This document shows, piece by piece, positions 8,528-17,408 of a stretch of 64,000 nt of DNA. The stretch is from Mycoplasmatota bacterium. GTDB lineage: Bacteria; Bacillota_I; Bacilli_A; RF39; UBA660. The notes below the pieces were generated by a model. The model was not told where the DNA came from. It did no database searches and worked only from the letters and a program-made list of their open reading frames with translations. The stretch lies in NCBI GenBank assembly GCA_022771205.1, contig JALFCF010000006.1, positions 62,001 through 126,000 on the forward strand, in the 5' to 3' direction. A program made the translations under genes and the position numbers. How positions within the stretch are numbered: position 1 is the stretch's first letter; each line of letters opens with the position of its first letter.

Positions 8528-9886
8528 CTATTCTTTTATATAAGCAGTATACCGCCCAACTTTCTTTAACTTATGATAGTTCTCTATAACATAATAAGCC
8601 AACTCTTTATAATATTGTTGATAATAACTATCATCTTCTAAAACATTTTCATCAATTAAAATAGCACTATAATTAGGAAGCTTTTCAAATTTTTCAATCA
8701 TCATTTTTGTACCATCAAAACCATAATTTCCATAATTAGGTAAATCAAAATAAGTAATATCTAAATCATTTGTAATTTTATAAAAGTAATTTTCAGTACC
8801 TAAACCAAATAAAATAACTGGTTTTTCCCATTTTCGCATAAAACCTTGTATTTCTTGATAACTTTTTCTATCACTATGCTTTAAATAACGTAAAGGATAA
8901 TGAGGATAATTTTGAAAATAATAAAGTCCATCTTGAAAATGTAAAGTAATAAAAGTCCACAAGGAAGCCAAAAAAACTAAGAATACAAAAATATGAAAAG
9001 CAATACGCTTACAAGTAAACTTACTATAATACAGGAATAAACACATTGTAAGGAATAGAAAGAAAGACAAATGATAATCATCAAACAAAGGATAAACAAA
9101 AAAACTAGAAATTAGTACATAATATCCAAAAATATCTTTCTTTCTTTTTAAAATGCAAAAGAAAACATATCCGAAACAAACTAAAAATGGTAGCCACAAC
9201 CAATATTCCATAACAGTACTATTCTCACCTGCAAAATCAAATAGTCCTAAAATACACAAATTAACAAACTCACTAAAACTATTACTAAAAAATAAATATA
9301 AAAGAAATATACTAATAGGAATAATAGCACCAACAAACCTTTTCCCTATTTTTTTTAGATTTTTAAAATATAAAAAACTAGGTAAAAAAAATAAAATTCC
9401 TAAAGAATGCTTAGTCAAAATCATAAGTCCCAATATAAAGCCAATCAAATAATCATTTTTTCCTCTAATCTCACAATAAATAGCTAAAATCAATAAAAAT
9501 AATAAAACAAAATTATATCCTGGAAAAAGTATTGTTACAATAGGAATAGGAAATCCTAAAAATACAATTGGTAATAACAAATACCATTTATTATCCAGTA
9601 ACTTAGAAACAACTACAAAAAACAATACAACAAAGATAGATTGCACAATATAATAAAAAAGAAAAGATTTACAAACAAATAAAAAAATAGAATATAAAAA
9701 TGGAGAAAACAAGGGAATAATTAAATTATAGTCAACATAAGGAATCTCTCCCCTAGTAATTGCATAACTAAACCCATAATTAACAATAGTATCTCCAAAA
9801 TATAAATTATAAGCAACTAAAAAACCATACAAAATAAAAAAGAAAAGAAAAATAAATTGACCATATTTTTTTAAAAACAATTGCAT
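8528..9886 (-). CDS. GT-C-like polytopic membrane protein, copy 3 of 3
   Basis: Membrane protein of 452 residues, first of the trio in transcription order. It carries the shared loop GDTIVNYGF ... GEIPYVDYNLIIPLFSP, a KHSLGILFFLPS segment corresponding to the KQTVGI segment of the others, and the C-terminal ITYFDLPNYGNYGFDG motif. The start at 9886 has GGAG seven bases upstream, overlapping the stop of divIB, so it is translationally close to the dcw genes. Divergence among the three copies is high, so the duplications are not recent. Substrate unknown. Confidence 0.6.
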   Translation of the reverse strand: MQLFLKKYGQFIFLFFFILYGFLVAYNLYFGDTIVNYGFSYAITRGEIPYVDYNLIIPLFSPFLYSIFLFVCKSFLFYYIVQSIFVVLFFVVVSKLLDNKWYLLLPIVFLGFPIPIVTILFPGYNFVLLFLLILAIYCEIRGKNDYLIGFILGLMILTKHSLGILFFLPSFLYFKNLKKIGKRFVGAIIPISIFLLYLFFSNSFSEFVNLCILGLFDFAGENSTVMEYWLWLPFLVCFGYVFFCILKRKKDIFGYYVLISSFFVYPLFDDYHLSFFLFLTMCLFLYYSKFTCKRIAFHIFVFLVFLASLWTFITLHFQDGLYYFQNYPHYPLRYLKHSDRKSYQEIQGFMRKWEKPVILFGLGTENYFYKITNDLDITYFDLPNYGNYGFDGTKMMIEKFEKLPNYSAILIDENVLEDDSYYQQYYKELAYYVIENYHKLKKVGRYTAYIKE

Positions 9887-9889
9887 ACT

Positions 9890-10585
9890 CTACTCCATAA
9901 TTTGAAAATGATTTCCATTATCTAAATAGAGAATACCTTTTTTATTTTCTAACTGACTCAAAACATCATTGTAATAATTAATCATATCAAACTTAGTTAA
10001 AGTTAAATAAACCATGTTACCATCATCCATATATAATAGAAAACGATCCTTATCATAGTCATTTGGTTGATATTCTATATCAGAAATTTTTCCCAAAATA
10101 TCTTTCTTTATATTAGCCATTCCTTTAACAAAAGTTTTGTATTTGTTGTCAGGAACATAATTAATAAGTCTCGGAACACGAAACAAATCTATTTCTTCAT
10201 CAATTTTTACTTCCTCTTTATCAGCGAAAACAACTGTATGATTAGTATTATTAATAAATAATGGTTTATTTTCAGTGACAGAAATTACCAAAACATGAAA
10301 AAAATTACGTTCAACATCTGCTTCCAGAATATAAGGAGATGTTTCTAATTTTTTTTCTATTTCATTAGTAGATAATAACCAAAAACTAGGATAATCTTTG
10401 ACTCCAGCTAATTCTAAAACATAATCATCATTTAAATATACAGTATTTTTTACGATTAAATTTTTAATTGGCAAATTTAAGAAAAAATACACAAGAAAAG
10501 ATAGTCCTCCAAATAATAAAAGCACTATAAAACAAGGTAATAATTTTAATTTTTTCTTTTTTACCAATTTTTTTGTCACGTACAT
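9890..10585 (-). CDS. divIB: Cell division protein DivIB/FtsQ
   Basis: Bitopic division protein of 231 residues: a Lys-rich cytoplasmic N-terminus, one membrane helix (about residues 15-37), then the POTRA domain (IKNLIVKNTVYLNDDYVLEL onward) and the FtsQ/DivIB domain. DivIB stabilises the FtsL-DivIC complex in the divisome. The start at 10585 overlaps the murB stop by one base in a TAATG arrangement, which couples their translation. It lies between murB and the three GT-C-like genes, in the usual dcw position. Sequence identity to known DivIB is low, as is common in this family, but fold, length and context agree. Confidence 0.85.
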   Translation of the reverse strand: MYVTKKLVKKKKLKLLPCFIVLLLFGGLSFLVYFFLNLPIKNLIVKNTVYLNDDYVLELAGVKDYPSFWLLSTNEIEKKLETSPYILEADVERNFFHVLVISVTENKPLFINNTNHTVVFADKEEVKIDEEIDLFRVPRLINYVPDNKYKTFVKGMANIKKDILGKISDIEYQPNDYDKDRFLLYMDDGNMVYLTLTKFDMINYYNDVLSQLENKKGILYLDNGNHFQIME

Positions 10586-11493
10586 TACTCCCAATTTACA
10601 AATTCTTGCTCTAATTTTAATTCAACCTTACAATCCTCTTTAACCTTTTGTTGTACATATTCAATTAAACTTTTAATATCTTCTCCAGTCGCATGATTAT
10701 AGTTAATAATAAAATTAGCATGTTTTTCACTAACTTTAGCACCACCTATAGAAAAACCTTTCAATCCAGCATCATCAATCAACTTCCATGCAGACATTCC
10801 TTCAGGATTACGAAATACACTACCAGCAGATGGATAATTCAATGGTTGGGAATCCATTCTTCTTTTTCTACGATCTTTAATAACTTCTTCAATAGCTGCC
10901 CGATTACCCTTATCTAATCGTATAACAACCTCTAAACAAATATAACCAGGATGAGTTTTTAAAAAAGAAGTTCTATAATGAAAATTCATTTCTTTATTTT
11001 CAAGTTTAATAACTCGAAGATCAGGAGTTAAAACAGTAGCATCTTGAACAACATAACCCATATCACTTTTATAAGCGCCAGCATTCATAAAAACTGCACC
11101 ACCAACAGTTCCTGGAATTCCACTTGCAAATTCTAAACCAGCAAGTCCCTTTTTAGCTACTTGCATAGAAAGTCTAACCAAAGAATATCCTGCACCAACT
11201 CTCAATTTATTTGAAGTAAGAAATTCTAAATCATTGAACTCATCTAATCGTATGATAATCCCATCATAACGTTTACTACTAAATAATAAGTTAGAACCAA
11301 AACCAACAACTTTAAATGCAATCTGATTTTCCTTTAATAATTGCAATACTTTTTTCAAACACTCAATATTTTTAGGGTAAACCATAGCAGCAGCAATACC
11401 ACCAACACGATAAGTAGTATACTTATCAAGCGAAACTTCACTTTCTACCTTTCCTATATTCATTTTTTCTAATTCTTCAATAATTTGTTTCAT
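10585..11493 (-). CDS. murB: UDP-N-acetylenolpyruvoylglucosamine reductase MurB
   Basis: FAD-dependent cytoplasmic enzyme that reduces UDP-GlcNAc-enolpyruvate to UDP-MurNAc. The FAD-binding N-terminal domain contains TTYRVGG and GFGSNLLFS; then SGIPGTVGGAVFMNAGAY; the catalytic Ser is in SAGSVFRNPEG, and the C-terminal region has GGAKVSEKHANFI. The 302 residues match the shorter, type II MurB of Firmicutes. Start at 11493 with GGTGA six bases upstream; the murG stop is one base away. Part of the murG-murB-divIB run. Confidence 0.95.
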   Translation of the reverse strand: MKQIIEELEKMNIGKVESEVSLDKYTTYRVGGIAAAMVYPKNIECLKKVLQLLKENQIAFKVVGFGSNLLFSSKRYDGIIIRLDEFNDLEFLTSNKLRVGAGYSLVRLSMQVAKKGLAGLEFASGIPGTVGGAVFMNAGAYKSDMGYVVQDATVLTPDLRVIKLENKEMNFHYRTSFLKTHPGYICLEVVIRLDKGNRAAIEEVIKDRRKRRMDSQPLNYPSAGSVFRNPEGMSAWKLIDDAGLKGFSIGGAKVSEKHANFIINYNHATGEDIKSLIEYVQQKVKEDCKVELKLEQEFVNWE

Positions 11494-11494
11494 T

Positions 11495-12574
11495 TTATTC
11501 ACCAACTAACTTTAAAATCTCTTCATAAATTTTTGTAAGAGAATCTTTTATTCCAAAAGACTGACTGGCTTTTTGCATAGAAATATATAATTTGTCATCA
11601 GACAAAATAGTATCTATTTTTTGACATAAAGTTTCTGGAGAAAAATCTTTTTCTTCTAAAATCTGACAAGCACCAGCATCTTCTAATTCTTTAGCATTCA
11701 TATACTGATGATTATGAGTAACATAAGGAGATGGAACCAAAATAGAAGGAAGACCAATTCCTGTAATTTCTGAAATAGTAGAAGCACCAGCACGAGATAC
11801 CATTAAATCAGCATCTTTCATAATTTGAATTAATTCTTCTGTAAACGGAAGTAAAATAACATTTTTAGGAAGATTAATTTCCTTATAATCATCAAAATAA
11901 GCCTTACCAGTAATAACAAGAACCTGATAATTTTTATCACCAAAATATTTTATAGTATCCTTCAATTTCTTAGTCATAGTAGTAGATCCCAAAGACCCCA
12001 TAACAACAAGAATTAATTTTTTAGAAGCAGAAAACCCAAACTTCACTTTAGAAACTTTTTTAATAGTTAAAATTTCCTCACTTCTAGGATTTCCTGTATA
12101 AACAGTTTTTTTCTTCGGAAAATATTCAATACTACCAGGCAATGATACACAAATAGTATCAACAAAGTGAGCCAAAAATTTATTAGAAAGACCCGGAATA
12201 GAATTCTGTTCATGAATCATAGTTTTTACGCCCAATTGATGTGCAGCATATAACACTGGAGCAGTAATATACCCACCAACACCAATAACAATATCCGGTT
12301 CAAAATCTTTAATAATCTTTTTTGACTTTTGAATTGCTTTGAAAAATTTTTGTAAGACAGAAAAATTAGAAAAAATGTTTTTTCTATTCAATCCCTTAAT
12401 TTCTAATCCAATAAAATCAATACCGCGAGCTGGTACAATATCTTTTTCCATACGATCTGTAGTACCAATATATAAAATTTTACTATGCTTATCCTTTTCC
12501 TTAATTCTCTCTATAATTGATAATGCAGGATAGATATGACCTCCAGTACCTCCTGCTGCTACAATTACTCTCAT
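11495..12574 (-). CDS. murG: Undecaprenyl-PP-MurNAc-pentapeptide GlcNAc transferase MurG
   Basis: GT-B glycosyltransferase that converts lipid I to lipid II at the inner face of the membrane. The N-terminal loop GGTGGHIYPAL, the GVGGYITAPV loop, the HEQNSIPG motif and the C-terminal donor site (SRAGASTISE, then PYVTHNHQYMNA) are all present over about 359 residues. The start is uncertain: ATG at 12574 has an AGAGG too close to it, and GTG at 12583 is the alternative; the ATG gives the standard MRVIVAAGG N-terminus. It is the first gene of the dcw run in this window, behind a recognisable promoter. Confidence 0.95.
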   Translation of the reverse strand: MRVIVAAGGTGGHIYPALSIIERIKEKDKHSKILYIGTTDRMEKDIVPARGIDFIGLEIKGLNRKNIFSNFSVLQKFFKAIQKSKKIIKDFEPDIVIGVGGYITAPVLYAAHQLGVKTMIHEQNSIPGLSNKFLAHFVDTICVSLPGSIEYFPKKKTVYTGNPRSEEILTIKKVSKVKFGFSASKKLILVVMGSLGSTTMTKKLKDTIKYFGDKNYQVLVITGKAYFDDYKEINLPKNVILLPFTEELIQIMKDADLMVSRAGASTISEITGIGLPSILVPSPYVTHNHQYMNAKELEDAGACQILEEKDFSPETLCQKIDTILSDDKLYISMQKASQSFGIKDSLTKIYEEILKLVGE

Positions 12575-12641
12575 CCTCTTCACATCCTAGTTATTAAATT
12601 TTATTCAAAATAATAAAAATATATCTCTAAATCATAACAAA

Positions 12642-12670
12642 ATTATATCGCATAACCTTCAATAAGTAAA
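12642..12670 (-). promoter_or_regulatory. Promoter of the murG-murB-divIB run
   Basis: Minus-strand TTTACT, 17 bp, perfect TATAAT, about 70 bp upstream of murG. Sequence match only. The 220-bp divergent gap between murG and tmcAL otherwise shows nothing but AT-rich DNA and the opposite promoter. Confidence 0.5.
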
Positions 12671-12747
12671 TAAAGTTATCTATATTTTGATGGATATATT
12701 TGAATACAGTTGACAATTTTTATAAATATAGAAAAGTAAAATAAACA

Positions 12748-12776
12748 TTGTTATTCTAAAAAATATATGCTAAACT
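12748..12776 (+). promoter_or_regulatory. Promoter of tmcAL-gmk
   Basis: TTGTTA, 17 bp, TAAACT with a TG two bases upstream (extended -10). The same TGCTAAACT block forms the lexA promoter at 20341. A TTGACA at 12710 has no well-spaced -10 and is not favoured. Confidence 0.5.
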
Positions 12777-12803
12777 ATCAGCAATAAGAAAAGAGGGATA
12801 TCT

Positions 12804-13958
12804 ATGGCAAGTGTTGGAATTATTGCTGAATATAATCCATTACATAATGGGCACATCTATCAAATACAAGAAATTAAAAAACGTTATCCCAATGATACCA
12901 TTATTATAGCAATGAGTGGTAACTTTACTCAACGTGGAGAACCAGCGATAATAAATAAATGGTCACGAGCACAACTTGCAATCGAAGCTGGTGCTGATTT
13001 AGTAGTAGAAATTCCTTACCATTTTGCAACACAAAGTGCAGACTACTTCAGTTATGCTGGAATTACTCTACTAGAACAACTAAAGGTAGAAAAATTAATT
13101 TTTGGAAGTGAATCAAACAATTTAGATAGCATTACAGAAATTGCAAAAGCAGAATTAAAAGATGACAATTTTGACAAATTAGTAAAAATATATTCAAAAT
13201 TTGGATACAACTACCCTACTGCCCTATCTCTAGCTCTAAAAGATTTAACTGGTAAAATTATAGATACTCCAAATGACATTTTAGGAATCACATATATTAA
13301 AACCATATTAAAATATAAATACAAAATAAAACCAGAATCAATAAAAAGAATAAACAACTATAACAATAAAGAATTAACTGGTAAGCTAAGTAGTGCTACT
13401 GCTATTAGAGAAAATATAGATAATTTAGATAAAATAAAAGAAACAATACCAAATACTACCCTAAAACAATTAACAAAAGAAACCTTGCATAAAAAAGAGG
13501 ATTATTTTAAATTTTTAAAATATAAAATTATTACAGAACAACATTTAGAACAATATCATTTAGTAGAAAAAGATCTCGCCGTAAAGTTAAAAAAAGAAAT
13601 ATTATGTGTATCATCATATGAAGAATTAATACAAAAAGTAAAATCAAAACATCAAACATATAGTAAAATATCACGTGCACTACTTCAAATATTATGTAAT
13701 TATAAAAAAGAAGATGCTCAAAAAAATCAACAATTAGCATACATACGATTATTAGCTTTTAATACAAAAGGAAAAGAATATCTAAACAGATACAAAAAAG
13801 AAATAACCTTACCAATTATCAGCAAAATATCAAAAAACAAGAATAAAATGTTAGAACTTGAATTAAATACAACAAAGATTTATACTTTACCATATAACAA
13901 TAGTGAACAAGAATATAAAAAAGAATATCAATGTAATTTATACAGAAAGGAAAATTAA
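12804..13958 (+). CDS. tmcAL: tRNA(Met) cytidine acetate ligase TmcAL
   Basis: Makes N4-acetylcytidine at the wobble base of elongator tRNA(Met), using acetate and ATP. The nucleotidyltransferase fold is clear at the N-terminus: GIIAEYNPLHNGHIYQI contains the HxGH motif, followed by AMSGNFTQRGEPAI and KWSRAQLAIEAGADLV. The 384 residues fit the YlbM family; the C-terminal half is Lys-rich and less conserved. GAGGGAT precedes the ATG. The gene is one base from gmk and drives the plus-strand run up to 15 kb. Confidence 0.93.
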   Translation: MASVGIIAEYNPLHNGHIYQIQEIKKRYPNDTIIIAMSGNFTQRGEPAIINKWSRAQLAIEAGADLVVEIPYHFATQSADYFSYAGITLLEQLKVEKLIFGSESNNLDSITEIAKAELKDDNFDKLVKIYSKFGYNYPTALSLALKDLTGKIIDTPNDILGITYIKTILKYKYKIKPESIKRINNYNNKELTGKLSSATAIRENIDNLDKIKETIPNTTLKQLTKETLHKKEDYFKFLKYKIITEQHLEQYHLVEKDLAVKLKKEILCVSSYEELIQKVKSKHQTYSKISRALLQILCNYKKEDAQKNQQLAYIRLLAFNTKGKEYLNRYKKEITLPIISKISKNKNKMLELELNTTKIYTLPYNNSEQEYKKEYQCNLYRKEN

Positions 13959-13959
13959 A

Positions 13960-14646
13960 ATGATTAAAGAGAAAAAAAGTGGACAATTAATTGTAATATC
14001 AGCACCGAGCGGTTGCGGAAAAGGTAGTGTAATAAATGGACTATTGAAAAAAAATAAAAATATGTGGCTTTCTGTTTCAACAACCAGTCGAAAAATAAGA
14101 CAAAATGATATACCAGGAGTTACCTATAATTTTGTAACAAAAGAAGAATTTGAAAAATTAATAAAAGAAGACTTTTTCTTAGAATATACTAATTATGTAG
14201 GGAACTATTATGGAACCCCAAAAGGAAGTATAAGAGAAAAACTAAACGAAGGAATAGATGTAATACTAGAAATCGAAATCGAAGGTGCCTCTAATATTAA
14301 AAAACTAGTACCAGAAGCCATATTTATTTTTATTCTTCCACCATCTTTAAAAACAATGGTAAAAAGATTAAAGAAACGTGGAACTGACAGCAAAGAAAAA
14401 ATAATGGAACGATTCCATACAGCTTATAAAGAAATTAATGAAGTAACAAAATACAACTACGTCGTAGTAAATGATATTTTAGAAGATGCTATAGATAAAG
14501 TAGATGCAATTATTAAAGCAGAAAAATGCCGTGTAGATAGAATTGAAGAAGTGTTCGTAGATACCAAAGAAGAAGAAGTCCATGAATTGTTAATGGAAGA
14601 TGATAAAGAATTTGAAAATGAAAATATTGCTGAAAAAATTGATTAA
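13960..14646 (+). CDS. gmk: Guanylate kinase
   Basis: Phosphorylates GMP to GDP. The P-loop is SAPSGCGKGSVI, with Ala-Pro where most bacterial enzymes have Gly-Pro; the GMP-binding region has SVSTTSRKIR and GVTYNFVTKEEF; the lid has KRLKKRGTD. About 195 residues form the enzyme; a further acidic tail of about 30 residues (many Glu/Asp, ending EKID) is longer than usual. The start at 13960 (MIKEKK) was chosen because AAAGGA lies upstream and the longer frame overlaps tmcAL. It is one base downstream of tmcAL. Confidence 0.93.
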   Translation: MIKEKKSGQLIVISAPSGCGKGSVINGLLKKNKNMWLSVSTTSRKIRQNDIPGVTYNFVTKEEFEKLIKEDFFLEYTNYVGNYYGTPKGSIREKLNEGIDVILEIEIEGASNIKKLVPEAIFIFILPPSLKTMVKRLKKRGTDSKEKIMERFHTAYKEINEVTKYNYVVVNDILEDAIDKVDAIIKAEKCRVDRIEEVFVDTKEEEVHELLMEDDKEFENENIAEKID

Positions 14647-14662
14647 ATTACAAAGGTGAAAT

Positions 14663-14989
14663 ATGAAAGAAAGAATATTAAATTATGTACAAGAAACAGA
14701 CAAACTAATAAATGAAAATCAAAAAATCCCAAAAGAAAGATTAGAATATCATCTAATACAAATTGAACAATTTCAACATGAACGACTAATTCATTTAATT
14801 GTAACTGCATTAGTTGGAATTTTAGCAATCTTGTTTCTATTATTTGGACTGCTAATGGAAAATATCGGATTATTAATTGCTTTCATAGCATTACTATGTT
14901 TATTCATTCCTTATATTTTACATTATTATTTACTAGAAAATAATGTACAAAAAATGTACAGTCAATATGATAAATTATTAAAAAAATAA
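14663..14989 (+). CDS. Small two-helix membrane protein, unknown
   Basis: 108 residues: a charged, probably helical N-terminus (about 40 residues), two membrane segments (about 44-66 and 68-90) and a short charged C-terminus. AAAGGTG precedes the ATG and the gene is 16 bp from gmk, so it is probably in the same transcript. No family recognised. Confidence 0.7.
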   Translation: MKERILNYVQETDKLINENQKIPKERLEYHLIQIEQFQHERLIHLIVTALVGILAILFLLFGLLMENIGLLIAFIALLCLFIPYILHYYLLENNVQKMYSQYDKLLKK

Positions 14990-15012
14990 TACTCATGAAG
15001 AGTATTATTTTT
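14985..15012 (+). terminator. Terminator of tmcAL-gmk run
   Basis: Perfect 10-bp stem AATAATACTC / GAGTATTATT with a 5-base loop and following T run, overlapping the last stop codon. Confidence 0.8.
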
Positions 15013-15020
15013 ATTTAACA

Positions 15021-15047
15021 AAAAAAGATATCTAAATGATATCTTTT
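15021..15047 (-). terminator. Terminator of pyk
   Basis: Minus-strand stem AAAAGATATC / GATATCTTTT with a 5-base loop, then T; it overlaps the pyk stop codon. Confidence 0.85.
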
Positions 15048-16458
15048 AATCAATTTCTTCAATCTTCATCAAATTTGTAGGACGAGAAACACCAGTGTTA
15101 GGGAAACTTCCAGTAATTAATACAATATCTCCCTTTTCAAGTGGCATAGCCTCACGAGCCTTTTTAACACTTTCAGTTAATACCTCATCTGTAGAATTAC
15201 AAATTGGTAATTGTACTGGTTCAACTCCCCAATTCAATGCTAATCTACGACCAGCCTTTTCATCTGGGCAAAGTGCTAAAATTGGAGCACTTGGTTTCAA
15301 ATTACTAATCATTCTAGCTGTATCTCCACTAATAGTTGCAGCACAAATTAATTTAGCATTCAACCAACTTGCAGCTTCAACAACGCTTTGAGCGATTGCA
15401 TAAGGTACAGAACTAGTTTGTTTATTTTCATCAATATAATTGAACTTAGCATATTGCTCTGTAACTTCACAAATTTTAGCCATAGCAGCAACTGTTTCAA
15501 TTGGATGTTTTCCAACTGTAGTTTCACCACTTAACATTACAGCATCTGTACCATCTAAAACAGCATTAGCAATATCGCTAGTCTCTGCTCTCTTTGGACG
15601 AGTATTTTCCATCATTGTTTCAAGCATTTCAGTTGCAACAACACAGATTTTACCCATACGACGGCAAGTTCTGATCATATCTTTTTGGATGATTGGTAAA
15701 CGTTCACTAGCAACTTCAGTACCTAAGTCACCTCTAGCAACCATAACACCATCTGATACTTCTAAGATTTCTTCTAAGTTCTTAATTCCTAATTCACTTT
15801 CAATCTTACAAATGATCTTTAAGTCCAAACGATCATGAGCTTTTAAAATTTCTTTAATTTCTAAAACATCTTCTTTACAAGAAACAAAAGATATTGCTAA
15901 AAATTCTCCACCATGAGTACAAGCATATTCTAAATCAGCACGATCTAAATCACTAACATATGGAATATTTAATTTAATTCCAGGAACACTCATACTCTTA
16001 CGATTTCCAAGAACTCCTCCAGCAACAATTTTACAAGTAACGCCATCTTCTTCTTTACTAATAACTTCAAGTTTCATCTTAGCATTCTCTAGTAAAATAA
16101 CTGAACCAATATCTAAACTATCTAATGCTTCAGGATGATTAACACTAAATCTTTCCTCATTACCAAGAACAGTTTCTTTAACAATGCGAATAGTTTTACC
16201 ATTAACCAATTGAATTGAATCGTTTTCTAACATTCCACTACGGAATTCAGGGCCCTTTGTATCCCATAATATAGCAACATTCTTACCTGTACGTTTTCTT
16301 ACTTCACGAACAGAAGAACAAGCTAAATCTCTTTCTTCAATTGTTGCATGTGTAAAATTAATTCTTGCAACATTCATACCAGCCAACACCATCTGTTCCA
16401 TAACATCAGGTTGATTTGAAGAAGGACCGATACTACAAATTATTTTTGTTTTTTTCAT
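15046..16458 (-). CDS. pyk: Pyruvate kinase
   Basis: Last step of glycolysis: phosphoenolpyruvate plus ADP to pyruvate plus ATP. KTKIICSIGPSS opens the barrel, ARINFTHA carries the nucleotide-binding Asn, the signature CKIESELGI holds the catalytic Lys, and MVARGDLGTEV follows. The 470 residues end after the C-terminal allosteric domain; the extra phosphohistidine-like domain found in Bacillus pyruvate kinases is absent. GGAGTAG precedes the ATG. It is a single-gene unit with its own promoter and terminator. Confidence 0.96.
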   Translation of the reverse strand: MKKTKIICSIGPSSNQPDVMEQMVLAGMNVARINFTHATIEERDLACSSVREVRKRTGKNVAILWDTKGPEFRSGMLENDSIQLVNGKTIRIVKETVLGNEERFSVNHPEALDSLDIGSVILLENAKMKLEVISKEEDGVTCKIVAGGVLGNRKSMSVPGIKLNIPYVSDLDRADLEYACTHGGEFLAISFVSCKEDVLEIKEILKAHDRLDLKIICKIESELGIKNLEEILEVSDGVMVARGDLGTEVASERLPIIQKDMIRTCRRMGKICVVATEMLETMMENTRPKRAETSDIANAVLDGTDAVMLSGETTVGKHPIETVAAMAKICEVTEQYAKFNYIDENKQTSSVPYAIAQSVVEAASWLNAKLICAATISGDTARMISNLKPSAPILALCPDEKAGRRLALNWGVEPVQLPICNSTDEVLTESVKKAREAMPLEKGDIVLITGSFPNTGVSRPTNLMKIEEID

Positions 16459-16486
16459 ACTTAACTACTCCTTCCGAACAGTTATC

Positions 16487-16515
16487 ATTATACAAAAAAA
16501 GTAAAAATTTGTAAA
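16487..16515 (-). promoter_or_regulatory. pyk promoter
   Basis: Minus-strand TTTACA, 17 bp, TATAAT: one base off consensus. It ends 29 bp upstream of the start codon. Confidence 0.7.
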
Positions 16516-16550
16516 CATATTTTTTTACTTTTTTTCTTATTTTATAAACA

Positions 16551-16580
16551 AAAAAATAAACATTCTAAAATGTTTATTTT
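16551..16580 (-). terminator. Terminator of polA-mutM
   Basis: Minus-strand stem AAAATAAACATT / AATGTTTATTTT with a 4-base loop and further T, starting within the mutM stop codon. Confidence 0.8.
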
Positions 16581-17392
16581 TGACAATAACGACAATAATA
16601 AGTACCTCTACCACCAACTTTGATTTTTTCAATTATCTTACCACAAACAGGACATTGACCAGTTTTTCCATGAATTGATAATTTGTTTTGAAAAAGTCCA
16701 TGAACACCTTCACTAGAAGTAAAACTTTTAATTGTAGTTCCACCCATTTCTATTGCTTCATCTAAAACTTTTCTAGTATTAAAAATAATATTATCGCATT
16801 CTCTCTTAGTAATTTTTTCTCCCCTACGCAATGGAGATATATGACTCAAAAACAAAATCTCATCATCATAAATATTTCCTATTCCTGTAATAATACTTTG
16901 ATCTAACAATAGTGTTTTAATCGGCAATTTCTTAGTATGAATCTTCTGATATAAATAATCTCCAGTTAATTTCAAATCATTATATTCCAACCCTAAATCA
17001 CATAATGGCTTTTTAGAATAGGCGTCTTTTTTATCTAATAAATACATTTTTCCAAATTTTCTAACATCATGAAAGCGAAAACTTATAGTTTTATCTAATG
17101 TAAAAAACACGTGTTCATGTTTGTTTTTAATATCATCTACATTCCGAAAGAAAAACTTTCCTTCCATCCTTAAATGAATAAGTAATAAATCTTTATCCAA
17201 TTCAAAAACCAACCATTTACCTCTAGTATTAATATCTCGTATCTTCTGACCAACAATCTGTTCTTTAAACTGATTGGCTGTAGGATAAGCAATAATATTA
17301 TCCCAGTATACAATACAATCAGTAATAGTTTTTCCAAGAACTTGTTTTTTTAATGTGTTTGCTACTGTAACCACTTCTGGTTTTTCCGGCAT
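16574..17392 (-). CDS. mutM: Formamidopyrimidine-DNA glycosylase MutM
   Basis: Excises 8-oxoguanine and other oxidised purines and nicks the DNA. The catalytic N-terminal Pro2-Glu3 is present (MPEKPEVVTV), the helix-two-turn-helix region has ITGIGNIYDDEILF, and the C-terminal zinc finger is Cys-x2-Cys...Cys-x2-Cys (CPVCGK, CRYCQK). 272 residues is standard. GGGAGG precedes the ATG. It follows polA by 16 bp, the polA-mutM order of Bacillus. Confidence 0.95.
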   Translation of the reverse strand: MPEKPEVVTVANTLKKQVLGKTITDCIVYWDNIIAYPTANQFKEQIVGQKIRDINTRGKWLVFELDKDLLLIHLRMEGKFFFRNVDDIKNKHEHVFFTLDKTISFRFHDVRKFGKMYLLDKKDAYSKKPLCDLGLEYNDLKLTGDYLYQKIHTKKLPIKTLLLDQSIITGIGNIYDDEILFLSHISPLRRGEKITKRECDNIIFNTRKVLDEAIEMGGTTIKSFTSSEGVHGLFQNKLSIHGKTGQCPVCGKIIEKIKVGGRGTYYCRYCQK

Positions 17393-17408
17393 ACATCCTC
17401 CCTACTTT

